Made by a program: the position numbers and the translations under genes
Shown: in pieces, positions 33,778 through 42,910 of the stretch
Layout of the letters: every line of letters begins with the position of its first letter
Position numbering within the stretch: position 1 is the stretch's first letter
Notes under the pieces: generated by a model
Databases searched by the model: none
Seen by the model: the letters and a program-made list of their open reading frames with translations, nothing else
Told to the model about the DNA's origin: nothing
Source of the DNA: Ideonella sp.
GTDB taxonomy: Bacteria > Pseudomonadota > Gammaproteobacteria > Burkholderiales > Burkholderiaceae_C
Assembly (NCBI GenBank): GCA_015075165.1
Contig: JABTUY010000001.1
Span: 868,001 to 932,000 of the forward strand
DNA: 64,000 nucleotides
Direction of reading: 5' to 3'

Positions 33778-34968
33778 ATGTACGCCGCCCACTTCGGTCT
33801 GAAGCGCGAGCCGTTCTCGATCGCACCGGACCCACGCTACCTGTTCATGAGCGAGCGTCATCGCGAGGCACTGGCGCACCTGCTGTACGGTGTGCGCGGT
33901 GGCGGCGGCTTCGTGCTGCTCACCGGCGAGATCGGCGCCGGCAAGACCACCGTGTGCCGCTGCTTCCTCGAGCAGGTGCCGCCGCGCAGCAAGGTGGCCT
34001 ACATCTTCAACCCGAAGCTCACCGCGCTCGAGTTGCTGCAATCGGTGTGCGCCGAGTTCCGCATCGACGTGCACGGCCGCGGCGGCGCCGCGCCGACGCT
34101 GAAAGACCACGTCGACGCGCTGAACGAGCACCTGCTGCGCACGCACGCCGAGGGCGAGAATTGCGTGCTGATCATCGACGAGGCGCAGAACCTGTCGCCC
34201 GACGTGCTCGAGCAGCTGCGCCTGCTGACCAACCTGGAGACCAACGAGCGCAAGCTGCTGCAGATCATCCTGATCGGCCAGCCCGAGCTGCGCGACATGC
34301 TGGCGCGGCCCGATCTGGAGCAGCTGGCGCAGCGCGTGGTCGCGCGCTACCACCTCGATCCGCTGTCTGAGGACGAGACCTCGCACTACATCAAGCATCG
34401 GCTGTCGGTGGCCGGCCTCAGCGGGCTGATACCGTTCGACCGCGAAGCGCGGCACCGCATCCACGAGCTGACGCGCGGCGTGCCGCGGCGCATCAACCTG
34501 CTGTGCGACCGTGCGCTGCTCGGCGCCTACGCCAACGGCCGCCAGCGCGTGGACCGCGCCACCGTCGACCAGGCGGCCATCGAGGTGTTCGACGGCCGAC
34601 GCCGAAATGCCACGGTGCAGTGGACACGGCGGCGCGCTTGGCTCACCGGCGGCGCGGTCGCGGCGGTGGCGCTGGGCGCCGGCGGCGCCGCGGCCTGGTG
34701 GCTCGGCGCGCGTCACAGTGCCGCGGCGAGCGCGGCGGTGGCCACTGCCGCGGCGGCATCCGCGGCGGTGGCGCGCGGCGCGGTTGCACCGGCGGCGTCG
34801 GCCGCGACGCCGGCCGCGGCATCGGGGCCCGCGACGGCAGGGTCCAGCGCAGCAGGGGCCACCACGGCAGCATCGAGCGGCACCGCGCCGGCAGCCACGA
34901 CGGGTACCGCAGCGGCGGCCGCACGGCCCGCGCCGCCGCGGCACGCCGCATCGCGGGCATCGCGCTAG
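33778..34968 (+). CDS. GspA/ExeA-like AAA ATPase
   Basis: 396 residues. N-terminal ATPase of the ExeA/GspA type: starts MYAAHFGLKREPFSIAPDPRY, Walker A GEIGAGKTT, Walker B VLIIDEAQNLS, and the REL-like GVPRRINLLCDRAL segment. A membrane helix follows near residue 285, then a long Ala-rich low-complexity tail in place of the usual peptidoglycan-binding domain. In type II secretion GspA and GspB help insert the secretin through the wall. The gspB-like gene follows directly, but no other secretion genes are in the window. Confidence 0.88.
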   Translation: MYAAHFGLKREPFSIAPDPRYLFMSERHREALAHLLYGVRGGGGFVLLTGEIGAGKTTVCRCFLEQVPPRSKVAYIFNPKLTALELLQSVCAEFRIDVHGRGGAAPTLKDHVDALNEHLLRTHAEGENCVLIIDEAQNLSPDVLEQLRLLTNLETNERKLLQIILIGQPELRDMLARPDLEQLAQRVVARYHLDPLSEDETSHYIKHRLSVAGLSGLIPFDREARHRIHELTRGVPRRINLLCDRALLGAYANGRQRVDRATVDQAAIEVFDGRRRNATVQWTRRRAWLTGGAVAAVALGAGGAAAWWLGARHSAAASAAVATAAAASAAVARGAVAPAASAATPAAASGPATAGSSAAGATTAASSGTAPAATTGTAAAAARPAPPRHAASRASR

Positions 34969-34978
34969 GCACGCGGCG

Positions 34979-35848
34979 ATGTCGTACATCCTCGAAGCCC
35001 TGCGCCGCGCCGAGTCGGAGCGCGAACGGCGGCGCGGCGTGCCGGGCCTGCACACGCAGGCGATGCCCGGCGCGCCGGCCGAGCGCGACACCGCGCGGCA
35101 CAGCCGGCCGTGGCTGTGGGCCGTGATCGGCGTCTCGGCCGGCGTGCTGCTGCCGCTGCTGTACCGCGCCGTGACGGGCGGCGCGGCGCCGGCCGAGGAC
35201 GCGCTCGCCCGCGCGCCGGTGAGCGGCAACGTGGCGGCGCACGAGGCGGGTCAGGCCGGTCCGAACGCGCCGGCCACGGTGCCGGCCGCGTTGCCGGCGG
35301 CGGCCACCGCCTCGGTGCCTGCGCCGGCCACGCCAGCCGCACACACCGCCGCTGTGAAGCCAGAAGCCACGACGGCCACAGCGCCGCACCACGCACAGGC
35401 CCAGCCGGGCCCGACCCGTCACGCGAGCGCATCGCCACAGGCGTCGTCCTCCGCACACACCAGCGCACGCCCCGGCCGCGGCACCAACGCCCACACGCCA
35501 GCGCCGACACGCGCCGCGCTCGCCAGTGCGACGCGAACCGAGCGCGCTGCGCCGGCACCGGCGGGCGCGCGCACCGCGGCGCCGGTCGCACCATCTCCGC
35601 CGCCGCCGGCACCCGAGCCCCGTCTGCGCACGCTGGCCGAACTGCCGGACGAGTTGCGACGCAGCGTGCCGCAGCTGAATTTCGGCGGCTCGGTGTATTC
35701 CGAGGTGCCGGCGCAGCGCATGGTGATCCTCAACGGCCAGGTGCTGCGTGAAGGCGATGCCGTGGCAAGCGACCTCGTGCTCGAGCGGATTCGCCCGCAC
35801 TCGGTGGTGCTGCACTTGCGCGGCGAACGCTTTCAGATCACGTTCTGA
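34979..35848 (+). CDS. GspB domain protein (type II secretion assembly)
   Basis: 289 residues. It begins MSYILEALRRAESERERRRG, the typical start of GspB-like proteins, then one membrane helix (about residues 42-61), a long Ala/Pro/Thr linker and a conserved C-terminal domain of about 70 residues (LNFGGSVYSE ... ILNGQVLREGDAV) of the GspB type. Eleven codon-free bases separate it from the GspA-like gene. The pair probably works as a complex at the inner membrane and wall. Confidence 0.88.
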   Translation: MSYILEALRRAESERERRRGVPGLHTQAMPGAPAERDTARHSRPWLWAVIGVSAGVLLPLLYRAVTGGAAPAEDALARAPVSGNVAAHEAGQAGPNAPATVPAALPAAATASVPAPATPAAHTAAVKPEATTATAPHHAQAQPGPTRHASASPQASSSAHTSARPGRGTNAHTPAPTRAALASATRTERAAPAPAGARTAAPVAPSPPPPAPEPRLRTLAELPDELRRSVPQLNFGGSVYSEVPAQRMVILNGQVLREGDAVASDLVLERIRPHSVVLHLRGERFQITF

Positions 35849-35911
35849 CACGCGACGTCGGCGTGCGCGGCGCACGTTGCGACACAATGCGCGGCCGCCC
35901 AAGGAGAACCC

Positions 35912-36340
35912 ATGCCCCGACGCCGCCTGCCGCTGGTGCTGTATGCCGCGATCGCCACCAGCATCGCGCAGCCCGATGCGCAGGCCGCCGCCGCGACACG
36001 CCAGAAGTCGCTGGCGCAGTTCGATGCCGGCTTCGCGCACTGCGAGAAGCTGCACCCCGACATGCGCGGCCAGCGTGATCTGGCCTATGCCGGCGTCTAC
36101 CGCCTGAAGCTCGACGACGCGCTGCGCGCACAACTGGCGCAGGCGCGCGGCAGCGCCGCCTACAAGGCCGACCGCAAGCGCGCGCGGGCGGCGATCGCAA
36201 AGAACCTGGCCGCCAGCGCGGTGGCGCAGCGCGCCGATCTGCAATGCCAGGCGCTGCGGCGCGAGATCGCGAAGAACGCGGCCAACTCTGCCGCCGCACC
36301 GGCCGCCGGCGCGGCTTCCATTGCTGGCCCGAGGCGCTGA
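35912..36340 (+). CDS. hypothetical exported protein (142 aa)
   Basis: Begins with a short signal peptide (MPRRRLPLVLYAAIATSIAQPDAQA), then a helical domain with two Cys (AHCEKLHP and LQCQALRR) and an Ala-rich end. AAGGAGA precedes the ATG, so expression is well supported. No family recognised. The two cysteines may form a disulfide in the periplasm. Stop overlaps the next start (TGATG). Confidence 0.65.
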   Translation: MPRRRLPLVLYAAIATSIAQPDAQAAAATRQKSLAQFDAGFAHCEKLHPDMRGQRDLAYAGVYRLKLDDALRAQLAQARGSAAYKADRKRARAAIAKNLAASAVAQRADLQCQALRREIAKNAANSAAAPAAGAASIAGPRR

Positions 36341-36585
36341 TGACCATGGCCAACCCACTCACACGAAGACCACGCAGGCGCGACGTCACCCAAGCCTATC
36401 CGAAGGCGGCCTTCGTGGCCAAGCTGCGCCGCCTGGCCGACGCGATCGAGCGCGGCGAGCGCTTCGCGCTGCAGATCGCCGGCGAGCGCTTGTACGTTCC
36501 GCAGCGAGCGGTGTTCGACATCGAGCACGAGCGCTGCGATGACACCGAGGAGATCGAGTTCCAGGTCCGCTGGTCCCGCCGCTGA
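36340..36585 (+). CDS. amphi-Trp domain-containing protein
   Basis: 81-residue protein of the small amphi-Trp family: RRDVTQAYPKAAFVAKLRRL, then AIERGERFALQIAGER and the terminal EEIEFQVRWSRR with its Trp. The ATG at 36340 overlaps the stop of the preceding gene. Function unknown; the family is widespread in archaea and bacteria. Confidence 0.82.
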   Translation: MTMANPLTRRPRRRDVTQAYPKAAFVAKLRRLADAIERGERFALQIAGERLYVPQRAVFDIEHERCDDTEEIEFQVRWSRR

Positions 36586-36646
36586 GGGCACCACGGCCGG
36601 CGCGCGCTGCTCGCCGCACTCCACCACCCGCACGAGGAGACCCGGT

Positions 36647-37012
36647 ATGCCCACCGCCGCCAACATCGTGATCGCGCTCGTCGCGTTGCTGCACCTGTAT
36701 TTTCTGGTGCTCGAGATGTTCCTGTGGGACAAGCCGGCCGGTCTGCGCGCGTTCGGCCACAGTGCCGAGGCGGCGGCGGCGAGCAAGGTGCTGGCGGCCA
36801 ACCAGGGCCTGTACAACGGCTTTCTCGCCGCCGGCCTGGTGTGGGGGCTGACGCTCGGCGACGCGGGCCTCGGAATCAAGCTGTTCTTCCTGCTGTGCGT
36901 GCTGATCGCAGGCCTGTTCGGCGCCATGACCGCGAGCCGCAAGATCCTGTTCGTGCAGGCGCTGCCGGCGGCGGTGGCGCTGGCGCTGCTGTGGGGGTCG
37001 CGCGCGGCGTAG
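36647..37012 (+). CDS. DUF1304 family membrane protein
   Basis: 121 residues, four predicted membrane helices. Family residues: HLYFLVLEMFLWDKP near residue 15, NQGLYNGFLAAGL and FGAMTASRKILFVQALPA. GAGGAGA precedes the ATG at 36647. DUF1304 proteins are small inner-membrane proteins of unknown function. Likely transcribed with the two small genes upstream. Confidence 0.88.
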   Translation: MPTAANIVIALVALLHLYFLVLEMFLWDKPAGLRAFGHSAEAAAASKVLAANQGLYNGFLAAGLVWGLTLGDAGLGIKLFFLLCVLIAGLFGAMTASRKILFVQALPAAVALALLWGSRAA

Positions 37013-37074
37013 GTAGGCAGCGCGTGGCGAACGCCGCGATCGATCGGCCTGGCCAACCACAAGTCGGATATCGA

Positions 37075-38457
37075 TCACCCGTCGGCGCCCAACTCCGCAC
37101 CATCGCGCCGCAGCGCCTGCTGCAGCGCCGGCACCACCGAGTGCGGTGTCAGGCCATCGCGCAGCATCAGCGCTGCCGCGGTGCCGGCGGCCTGCCCCAT
37201 TGCGAAGCACGCGCCGCTGGCGCGCGCGGCCGACTGGCCTTCGTGCTCCATCGACGCGCAGCGGCCGGCGACCAGCAGGTTGCTCGCGCGCTGCGGCAGC
37301 AGCATGCGCCACGGCAGCTGGTTGAACGTGTTGCGCGCGTCGCGCGCAAACGCCCACTCGATGCGGCCGGCCGCGTGGCGCTCGATCGGCCACGCGTTGA
37401 GGCCGATCGTGTCGGCAAAGCGCGCGCCACCGAGCACGTCGTCGCCGCTGAGCTGGTAGGCCCCGCTGACGCGACGCGTCTCGCGCACGCCGAGCTGGGT
37501 GCCGATGTCGATCAGCTCGGCGCGCTCGAAGCCCGGCACCTCGGCGCGCAGGAAACGCAGGTACTCGATCACCTGGCGGCGGCCCTCGGCCTCGCCGGCG
37601 CTCAACTGCCAGGCATCGGTGGCGTCGACCGCGCGGCCCACGGCGTTGGCCACCTGCGTGACGTTGACGCGCCACTCGCTCGGGTTGCGCTGCGGCCGCA
37701 GAACAGCGCCGTCGCGCGGGAAGCGATAGCGCCCGGCGGCGGCGCGCATCAGCGCGTCGATGGCGCCGAAGCGGCCCACCGCCGCCAGCGCACGCTCGGC
37801 GTCGACGCCGCCGACGCGGAACATCGTCGACGGGTACAGCGCATCGCCGTGCCCGTCGCCGAGCTCGTACGGCACCCCGGCGTGGTGCGCCACGTCGGCA
37901 TCGCCGCTGGCATCGATGAACCAGCGCGCGCGGATCGCGCCGCGGCCTGACTTGGTCTCGACCAGCAGCGCGTGCAGGCGCGCGGCATCGTGCTCGTCGT
38001 GCGCGACGCCGACCACGCTGGCGTGCAGCAGCGGCGTCACGCCGGCCGCCGCGAGCCACGCGTCGGCCGCGCACTTGTACGCCGGGATGTCGTACGAGCG
38101 CACACGGATGCGGCCCTGCAGGCCATCTTGCGGCGCGTTCAGGCCGCCGAGGTGGTCGATGCGCTCGAGCAGTTCGTCGACCACGCCGCGCACCAGCTGC
38201 ACCATGGTGCCGTCGCGCTGGCCGTACAGGCCGGCGAAGTTGGTCACGCCGCCGGCGGTGCCCATGCCGCCGAGGAAGCCGTAGCGCTCGACCAGCAGCG
38301 TGCGCGCGCCGTGCCGCGCCGCGCTCACCGCGGCGGCGAGCCCGGCCGGGCCGCCGCCGGCGACGACGACGTCGGCCTCGGCGATCACCGGCGTGCGCCG
38401 CGCCGGCTCGGCCACGCTGCCGTCGTGCAGGCCGCGCGCCGCGGCGCCCGTGGTCAC
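37075..38457 (-). CDS. FAD-dependent oxidoreductase (FAD_oxidored family)
   Basis: 460-residue flavoprotein. The dinucleotide motif VVVAGGGPAGLAAAVSAARHG and the family LLVERYGFLGGMGTAGGV follow a short N-terminal tail; later ARWFIDASGDADVAHHAG and LLVAGRCASMEHEG are typical of this family. The start is GTG at 38457, overlapping the Bug receptor stop as GTGA, which settles the start. Translational coupling to a periplasmic receptor suggests it oxidises or reduces the compound bound by that receptor. Substrate not known. Confidence 0.9.
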   Translation of the reverse strand: MTTGAAARGLHDGSVAEPARRTPVIAEADVVVAGGGPAGLAAAVSAARHGARTLLVERYGFLGGMGTAGGVTNFAGLYGQRDGTMVQLVRGVVDELLERIDHLGGLNAPQDGLQGRIRVRSYDIPAYKCAADAWLAAAGVTPLLHASVVGVAHDEHDAARLHALLVETKSGRGAIRARWFIDASGDADVAHHAGVPYELGDGHGDALYPSTMFRVGGVDAERALAAVGRFGAIDALMRAAAGRYRFPRDGAVLRPQRNPSEWRVNVTQVANAVGRAVDATDAWQLSAGEAEGRRQVIEYLRFLRAEVPGFERAELIDIGTQLGVRETRRVSGAYQLSGDDVLGGARFADTIGLNAWPIERHAAGRIEWAFARDARNTFNQLPWRMLLPQRASNLLVAGRCASMEHEGQSAARASGACFAMGQAAGTAAALMLRDGLTPHSVVPALQQALRRDGAELGADG

Positions 38458-39464
38458 TGCAGCTTGATGCCGCGCATCATGATGATGCCGCCGAGCAGGC
38501 TGGTCTCGTTGCGCACCCGCGTGCGCAGTGCCTCGGGCGAGCCGCCCACCGGGGCCCAGCCGGCGTTGAAGAAGCGCTGGCGCATCTCGCTCGAGCGCGC
38601 GACCGCCGACGCCTCTGCGGCCATGCGCGTGCGCGCGGCCGGGCTCAGCTTGGCCGGACCGACCAGCGCGACGAACACGTCGAGGTCGTAGCCGCGCACG
38701 CCGGCGTCGGCCAGCGGCGGGATGCCCGGCGCCAGCGTGCTGCGCCCGGTGGTCAGGCCCACCGCCTTCAGCTTGCCGGCGTTGATCTGCGGCAGCGCGA
38801 GGCCCGGCGGGATCAGCGACATCTGCACCTCGTCGGTCAGCAGCGCCTTGATGACCGCCGGGTTGCCCTGGTACGGCACGTGCGTGGCGCCGAAGTTGCC
38901 GGCGCGGCTCTTCAGCAGTTCCATGCCGAGATGGCCGACCGAGCCGATGCCGACCGAGCCGTAGTTCCACTTCGCGCCGGCGTTGCGCGCGGCGAGGAAG
39001 AAGTCGGCACCCGACGGCTTGTCCGGTTGCGTCACCAGCACCAGCGGCGCGCCGGCCACCAGCGAGAGAAAGGAGAAGTCCTTCGCCGGGTCGAACGGCA
39101 GCTTCGGGTTCAGCAGCTTGGCCGACGACAGGTTGCCGTTGATCACCAGCCCGAAGGTGTGGTCGTCGGTGGCCTTGGCGACCTGGTCGGCCGCGATGTT
39201 GCCCGAGGCGCCCGGGCGGTTCTCGACGAGCACGGTCTGGCCCAGCGACCTGGCCAGGCCATCGGCCAGGATGCGCGCCGCGACGTCGGGCGTCGAGCCG
39301 CCGGGGAAGCCGACCAGGATCTTCACCGGCTTGGTCGGCCACGCGGTCGCGGCGCGCGAGGCGGGCGTCTGGGCAAAGGCCAGCGGCGTGGCGGCAAGCG
39401 CGAGCAGGCAGGCGCCGAACAGGCGGCGCGGCGTGCGGCCGGGCCGATCGAAGCGATGCGACAT
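38454..39464 (-). CDS. Bug/TctC family tripartite tricarboxylate receptor
   Basis: Periplasmic substrate-binding protein of 336 residues. The signal peptide has an Arg-rich start and ends near PLAFAQ. Family motifs: WPTKPVKILVGFPGGSTPDV, ILADGLARSLGQTVLVENRPG and the THVPYQGNPAVIKAL block. GGAG stands 6 bases before the ATG. No tctA or tctB membrane genes are nearby, the usual state for most Bug receptors in Burkholderiales. Ligand unknown, probably the substrate of the coupled oxidoreductase. Confidence 0.92.
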   Translation of the reverse strand: MSHRFDRPGRTPRRLFGACLLALAATPLAFAQTPASRAATAWPTKPVKILVGFPGGSTPDVAARILADGLARSLGQTVLVENRPGASGNIAADQVAKATDDHTFGLVINGNLSSAKLLNPKLPFDPAKDFSFLSLVAGAPLVLVTQPDKPSGADFFLAARNAGAKWNYGSVGIGSVGHLGMELLKSRAGNFGATHVPYQGNPAVIKALLTDEVQMSLIPPGLALPQINAGKLKAVGLTTGRSTLAPGIPPLADAGVRGYDLDVFVALVGPAKLSPAARTRMAAEASAVARSSEMRQRFFNAGWAPVGGSPEALRTRVRNETSLLGGIIMMRGIKLQ

Positions 39465-39623
39465 GAGGGTCTCCAGAAACTGAGGTCTTCGGGGGTGAAG
39501 GCGGTGGATGGTACCCGCCGGCCCCGGCGCGCCGACGAACGCGATGCCACGGCGCAGTGAAGGGCTTGCAACGCGCGCTGCGACACAATCGCGCGCCATG
39601 GTGACCGTGAAATCCGTCGCGAC

Positions 39624-40541
39624 ATGACGCGGGCCGCCTCGCGCGCGGAGTACGACCGCCGCATGCACCGCGTGCTCGAAGCGATCGACCAGCGGCTCGA
39701 TCAGTCGCTCGATCTGGCGTCGCTGGCCGCTGTGGCGCACTTCTCGCCCTATCACTTCCATCGCCTGTTCTCGGCGTGGATGGGCGAGACGCTGGGTGAC
39801 TACCTGCGGCGCCGACGCCTCGAGGTCGCCGCCGGGCGGCTCGCGGCGCAGCCGCGGCTGGCGGTGCTGCAGGTCGCGCTGTCGGTGGGCTTCGGTTCCG
39901 GCGAAGCGTTCAGCCGCGCCTTCAAGGCGCACTTCGGCAGCGCGCCGAGCGGCTGGCGCGCGCAACTGCGACAGCGCAAGCGCGATCAGGCAACACGCAA
40001 GATCGATCAGTTGCGCGGCGCGACGGCGGCCGACACTGGCGGCTCCGCCTTCCACCACGAGGAGCCAGCGATGAACGTGACGCTGATCGACCGCGCGCCG
40101 CAGCGCGTGGCCTACCTGCGCCACACCGGGCCGTATGGCGAACCGGTGTCGCGCTTCTGGCAGCAGCAGGTGGGCCCTTGGCTGGCCACGGAACGCCTGT
40201 TCGGCCGCGTGCGCTACGGCATCAGCCACGACGACCCGAGCATCACCGACCCCGCGAAGTGCCGCTACGACGCCTGCGTCGAGGTCGACGACCGCTACGT
40301 CCCCAGCGGCGCCGCGCTGGTCACCAAGCTGCCCGGAGGTCGCTACGCGTCGATGCCGTTTCACGGCACCGCGGGCGACATCAAGGCCGCGTGGACGCGC
40401 CTGCTACGCGACTGGCTGCCCGGCAGTCGATTGCAGCTCGATAGTCGGCCGTGCTTCGAGCTCTACCGCGTCGATGCAAGGTACGACGCGGCCACCGGCG
40501 CGTTCGAATGCCAACTGTGCATTCCGGTGGCACCATTGTGA
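39624..40541 (+). CDS. AraC family regulator with GyrI-like effector domain
   Basis: 305 residues. N-terminal AraC helix-turn-helix pair (about residues 12-110; HFSPYHFHRLFSAWMGETLG and GFGSGEAFSRAFKAHFG), then a GyrI-like small-molecule-binding domain (from MNVTLIDRAPQRVAYLRHTG). The Rob/MarA plus GyrI layout is typical of multidrug or stress sensors. It is divergent from the Bug/oxidoreductase pair with 159 bases between, so it may control that pair. Confidence 0.93.
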   Translation: MTRAASRAEYDRRMHRVLEAIDQRLDQSLDLASLAAVAHFSPYHFHRLFSAWMGETLGDYLRRRRLEVAAGRLAAQPRLAVLQVALSVGFGSGEAFSRAFKAHFGSAPSGWRAQLRQRKRDQATRKIDQLRGATAADTGGSAFHHEEPAMNVTLIDRAPQRVAYLRHTGPYGEPVSRFWQQQVGPWLATERLFGRVRYGISHDDPSITDPAKCRYDACVEVDDRYVPSGAALVTKLPGGRYASMPFHGTAGDIKAAWTRLLRDWLPGSRLQLDSRPCFELYRVDARYDAATGAFECQLCIPVAPL

Positions 40542-40676
40542 CCGTTGTGACCGTTGTTGACGGCGTGACGGACTGCCGTCGCACGGCGTGACGGAATCGT
40601 CGCCTGCGCAGTCCGACTCGCAACACCCGCAGCCGACAATCTTTGCGCGGGCCCGTCGGCCCGCGGGAGGTCGTCG

Positions 40677-41471
40677 ATGTTCAGCCGCTCCGCTGCGCGG
40701 TGCACAACCCGGCTCGGTGCCGCCGTCGTGCTTGCACTGGCATTGCTGGCCGTCGGCGGTTGTGCCGGCACGCCGACGACATCTTCACCCGACAGCGCGG
40801 CCGCACGCCAGCGCGCGGTGCTGCGCGGCTACGTGACCGCGATGACCGAGCGCGACGAGCTGTACGAGTCGTTCTCGGGACTGCAGCGCGGCGAGCCGAA
40901 CTTCGACGCCGCAAAGCAGAGCATCGGCGCGGTGTACCGTGATCCGGTGGTGATGGAGTGGATGGTCGACCAGCTCTGGCAGGATCGCACCCGGTTCGCG
41001 CGCCGCTTCGCCACCACGCTGCTCGAAGGTTTTGCGCGCGCCGGCGACGATGCGGCGTGGAAGCTGGTGCGGCCGGTCGGCGAAGCGCTGGGTCGCCTCG
41101 GCGTGGCGCAGTGCGACGAGTACCGCGCCGAGGTCGCTGCCGGGCGCGGCCGCGGCGCGCCGATGGCTTCGCTGGTGCGCCGCATGCAACCGGCCGAGGT
41201 GCACGAATTCTTCGACGGCCTGCGCCTCGCGCTGCGCGCGGGCATCGAGCAGGCGCCGCAGCGGCCGCTGGCCAGCCGGGCCGAGATCGCGCTGGCGCTG
41301 GTCAGCGTGCCGGCGGCGTTCGAGCCCGGCGCCACGCCGCTCACCGAGTGCAGCGCCGCATTGGCCGCAACGAACGCGATCCGCGGCGCCAGCGGCGCCA
41401 CGCGCACCAACCTGCTGTCGGTGATGATGGCGTCGGCCGGCCTCGGCGTGCAGCGCGTGCTGCCGCGCTGA
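40677..41471 (+). CDS. putative lipoprotein of unknown function
   Basis: 264 residues. Signal peptide with lipobox LAVGGCAG (Cys near residue 29), so a lipid-anchored envelope protein. The mature part is mostly helical with EFFDGLRLALRAG and no motif that I recognise. GGGAGG stands 7 bases before the ATG. It is followed by the M16 peptidase in the same direction after 44 bases; a link to that peptidase is possible but unproved. Confidence 0.7.
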   Translation: MFSRSAARCTTRLGAAVVLALALLAVGGCAGTPTTSSPDSAAARQRAVLRGYVTAMTERDELYESFSGLQRGEPNFDAAKQSIGAVYRDPVVMEWMVDQLWQDRTRFARRFATTLLEGFARAGDDAAWKLVRPVGEALGRLGVAQCDEYRAEVAAGRGRGAPMASLVRRMQPAEVHEFFDGLRLALRAGIEQAPQRPLASRAEIALALVSVPAAFEPGATPLTECSAALAATNAIRGASGATRTNLLSVMMASAGLGVQRVLPR

Positions 41472-41515
41472 GCCGCGCCCGGCGCGCGCCTCGCGCGCGC
41501 GGCGATACTGGCGAC

Positions 41516-42817
41516 ATGCCCAGCCCCGCCGCCCGCACCGACACCACCGCGCACTGCGACACCGCCGCGCAACTGCACCGCCTGGCCAACGGCGTACGCG
41601 TGGTCGTGCTGCCCGCGCCCGCGCTGCGCACAGCCAACGTCAGCGTGTTCGTGCGCGTGGGCAGCGCGCACGAGAGCCGCGCGCTCAACGGCATCGGCCA
41701 CGTGCTGGAGCACATGGCGTTCAAGGGCACGCGCCAGCGCGACGCCTACCGCGTGAACCTCGACGCCGAGGCGCTCGGCGCCGAGGTCAACGCGCACACC
41801 GACAAGGACCACACCGCGTACCACATGCGCGGCCTCGGCGAGCACGCGCCGCAGTACGTGACGATGCTGGCCGACATCGTGCGCCATGCCACCTTCCCCG
41901 CCGACGAGCTGGCGCGCGAGCGCGACGTGCTGCTGCAGGAGGTGGCCGAGATCGAGGACGACCCGGTCACCGTCGGCTACCAGTTGTTCGACGGCGCCTG
42001 CTGGGGCCTACACCCGGGTGCGCAGCCGGTGATCGGCCTGCGCCGCGTGATCGAGCGCTGCACGCGCGCGCAACTGATCGAGCACGTGCAGCAGCACTAC
42101 ACCGGTGCCAACATCGTCGTCGCCGCCGCCGGCGCGGTGGATGCCGATGCGATCCGGCGCGCCGCCGAGGCCGGCTTCGGTGACATGGCGCGCGGCCAGG
42201 CGCAGCCGCTGCCGGCCGCCGACTACGCCGGCGGCACGCGCGTCAAGCGTATGGACAGCGGCCGCCAGTCGCACCTGGTGATGGGCTACCCGATCGCCGG
42301 CCGCACCGACGACACCGCCGCCGCCGAGCTGGCCGCCGCGGTGCTCGGCGACGGCATGAGCTCGCCGCTGCTGACCGAGCTGCGCGAGAAGCGCGGCCTG
42401 GTCTACCACGCGGCGTGCAACGCCGACCGCTTCGAGTTCGGTGGCCAGATGGCGATCGAGGCGTCGTTCGCGCCCGAGCACCTCGACACCGTGCTGCGCG
42501 AGGCCGTGCGCCTGGTGCGCCGGCTGGCCGAGCGGGTGCCGGCGGTCGACCTCGAACGCGCACGCAACCAGGCGGTGGTGCGTGCGCTGCGCGCCGACGA
42601 GCAGCTGGCGCAGCGCAGCGAAGACGCCGCGCTCGACCTGTTCGCGCTGCAGCGCGTGCGCGACGTGGCCGAGCGCGTGCAGCGGCTGCGCGCGGTGTCG
42701 GCCGCCGAGGTGCGCGATGCCTTCGCGGCGATGCTGCGCGCCGGCGCATCGGTGGCGCTGACCGGCAGCGCGCCGCGCGGCGCGTCGCAGCGGATCGCGG
42801 CGTCGCTGGCCGCATGA
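41516..42817 (+). CDS. M16 family zinc metallopeptidase (pitrilysin/processing-peptidase type)
   Basis: 433 residues, single-unit M16B type. Zinc site: inverse motif H-V-L-E-H in IGHVLEHMAFKGT (family HxxEH), with the third ligand Glu in the ERDVLLQEVAEIED helix about 75 residues later. The C-terminal half has the inactive M16 domain with the R..Y-type segment LREKRGLVYHA. The ATG at 41516 starts just before NGVRVVVL, as in the family. Many M16B proteases work as dimers of active and inactive subunits; no partner gene is adjacent. There is no signal peptide. Confidence 0.92.
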   Translation: MPSPAARTDTTAHCDTAAQLHRLANGVRVVVLPAPALRTANVSVFVRVGSAHESRALNGIGHVLEHMAFKGTRQRDAYRVNLDAEALGAEVNAHTDKDHTAYHMRGLGEHAPQYVTMLADIVRHATFPADELARERDVLLQEVAEIEDDPVTVGYQLFDGACWGLHPGAQPVIGLRRVIERCTRAQLIEHVQQHYTGANIVVAAAGAVDADAIRRAAEAGFGDMARGQAQPLPAADYAGGTRVKRMDSGRQSHLVMGYPIAGRTDDTAAAELAAAVLGDGMSSPLLTELREKRGLVYHAACNADRFEFGGQMAIEASFAPEHLDTVLREAVRLVRRLAERVPAVDLERARNQAVVRALRADEQLAQRSEDAALDLFALQRVRDVAERVQRLRAVSAAEVRDAFAAMLRAGASVALTGSAPRGASQRIAASLAA

Positions 42818-42910
42818 GCCGGGGGGTTGTCGATCCACGCCGAGCCGGATCGTCGTGCAGGTGAAGGCCGCGGCCTTCATGTCGATCAAACCGTCAGCAC
42901 GGAGCAAACC

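Noticed and set aside
40560-40595. CGGCGTGACGGA direct repeat (40561-40572 and 40584-40595) after the AraC/GyrI regulator
   Set aside because: Short, GC-rich and without dyad symmetry or T tract; not convincing as operator or terminator.
42827-42910. Upstream TTG start for the VOC protein
   Set aside because: The added residues are not conserved, and the ATG at 42911 has a ribosome site and begins close to the conserved domain.
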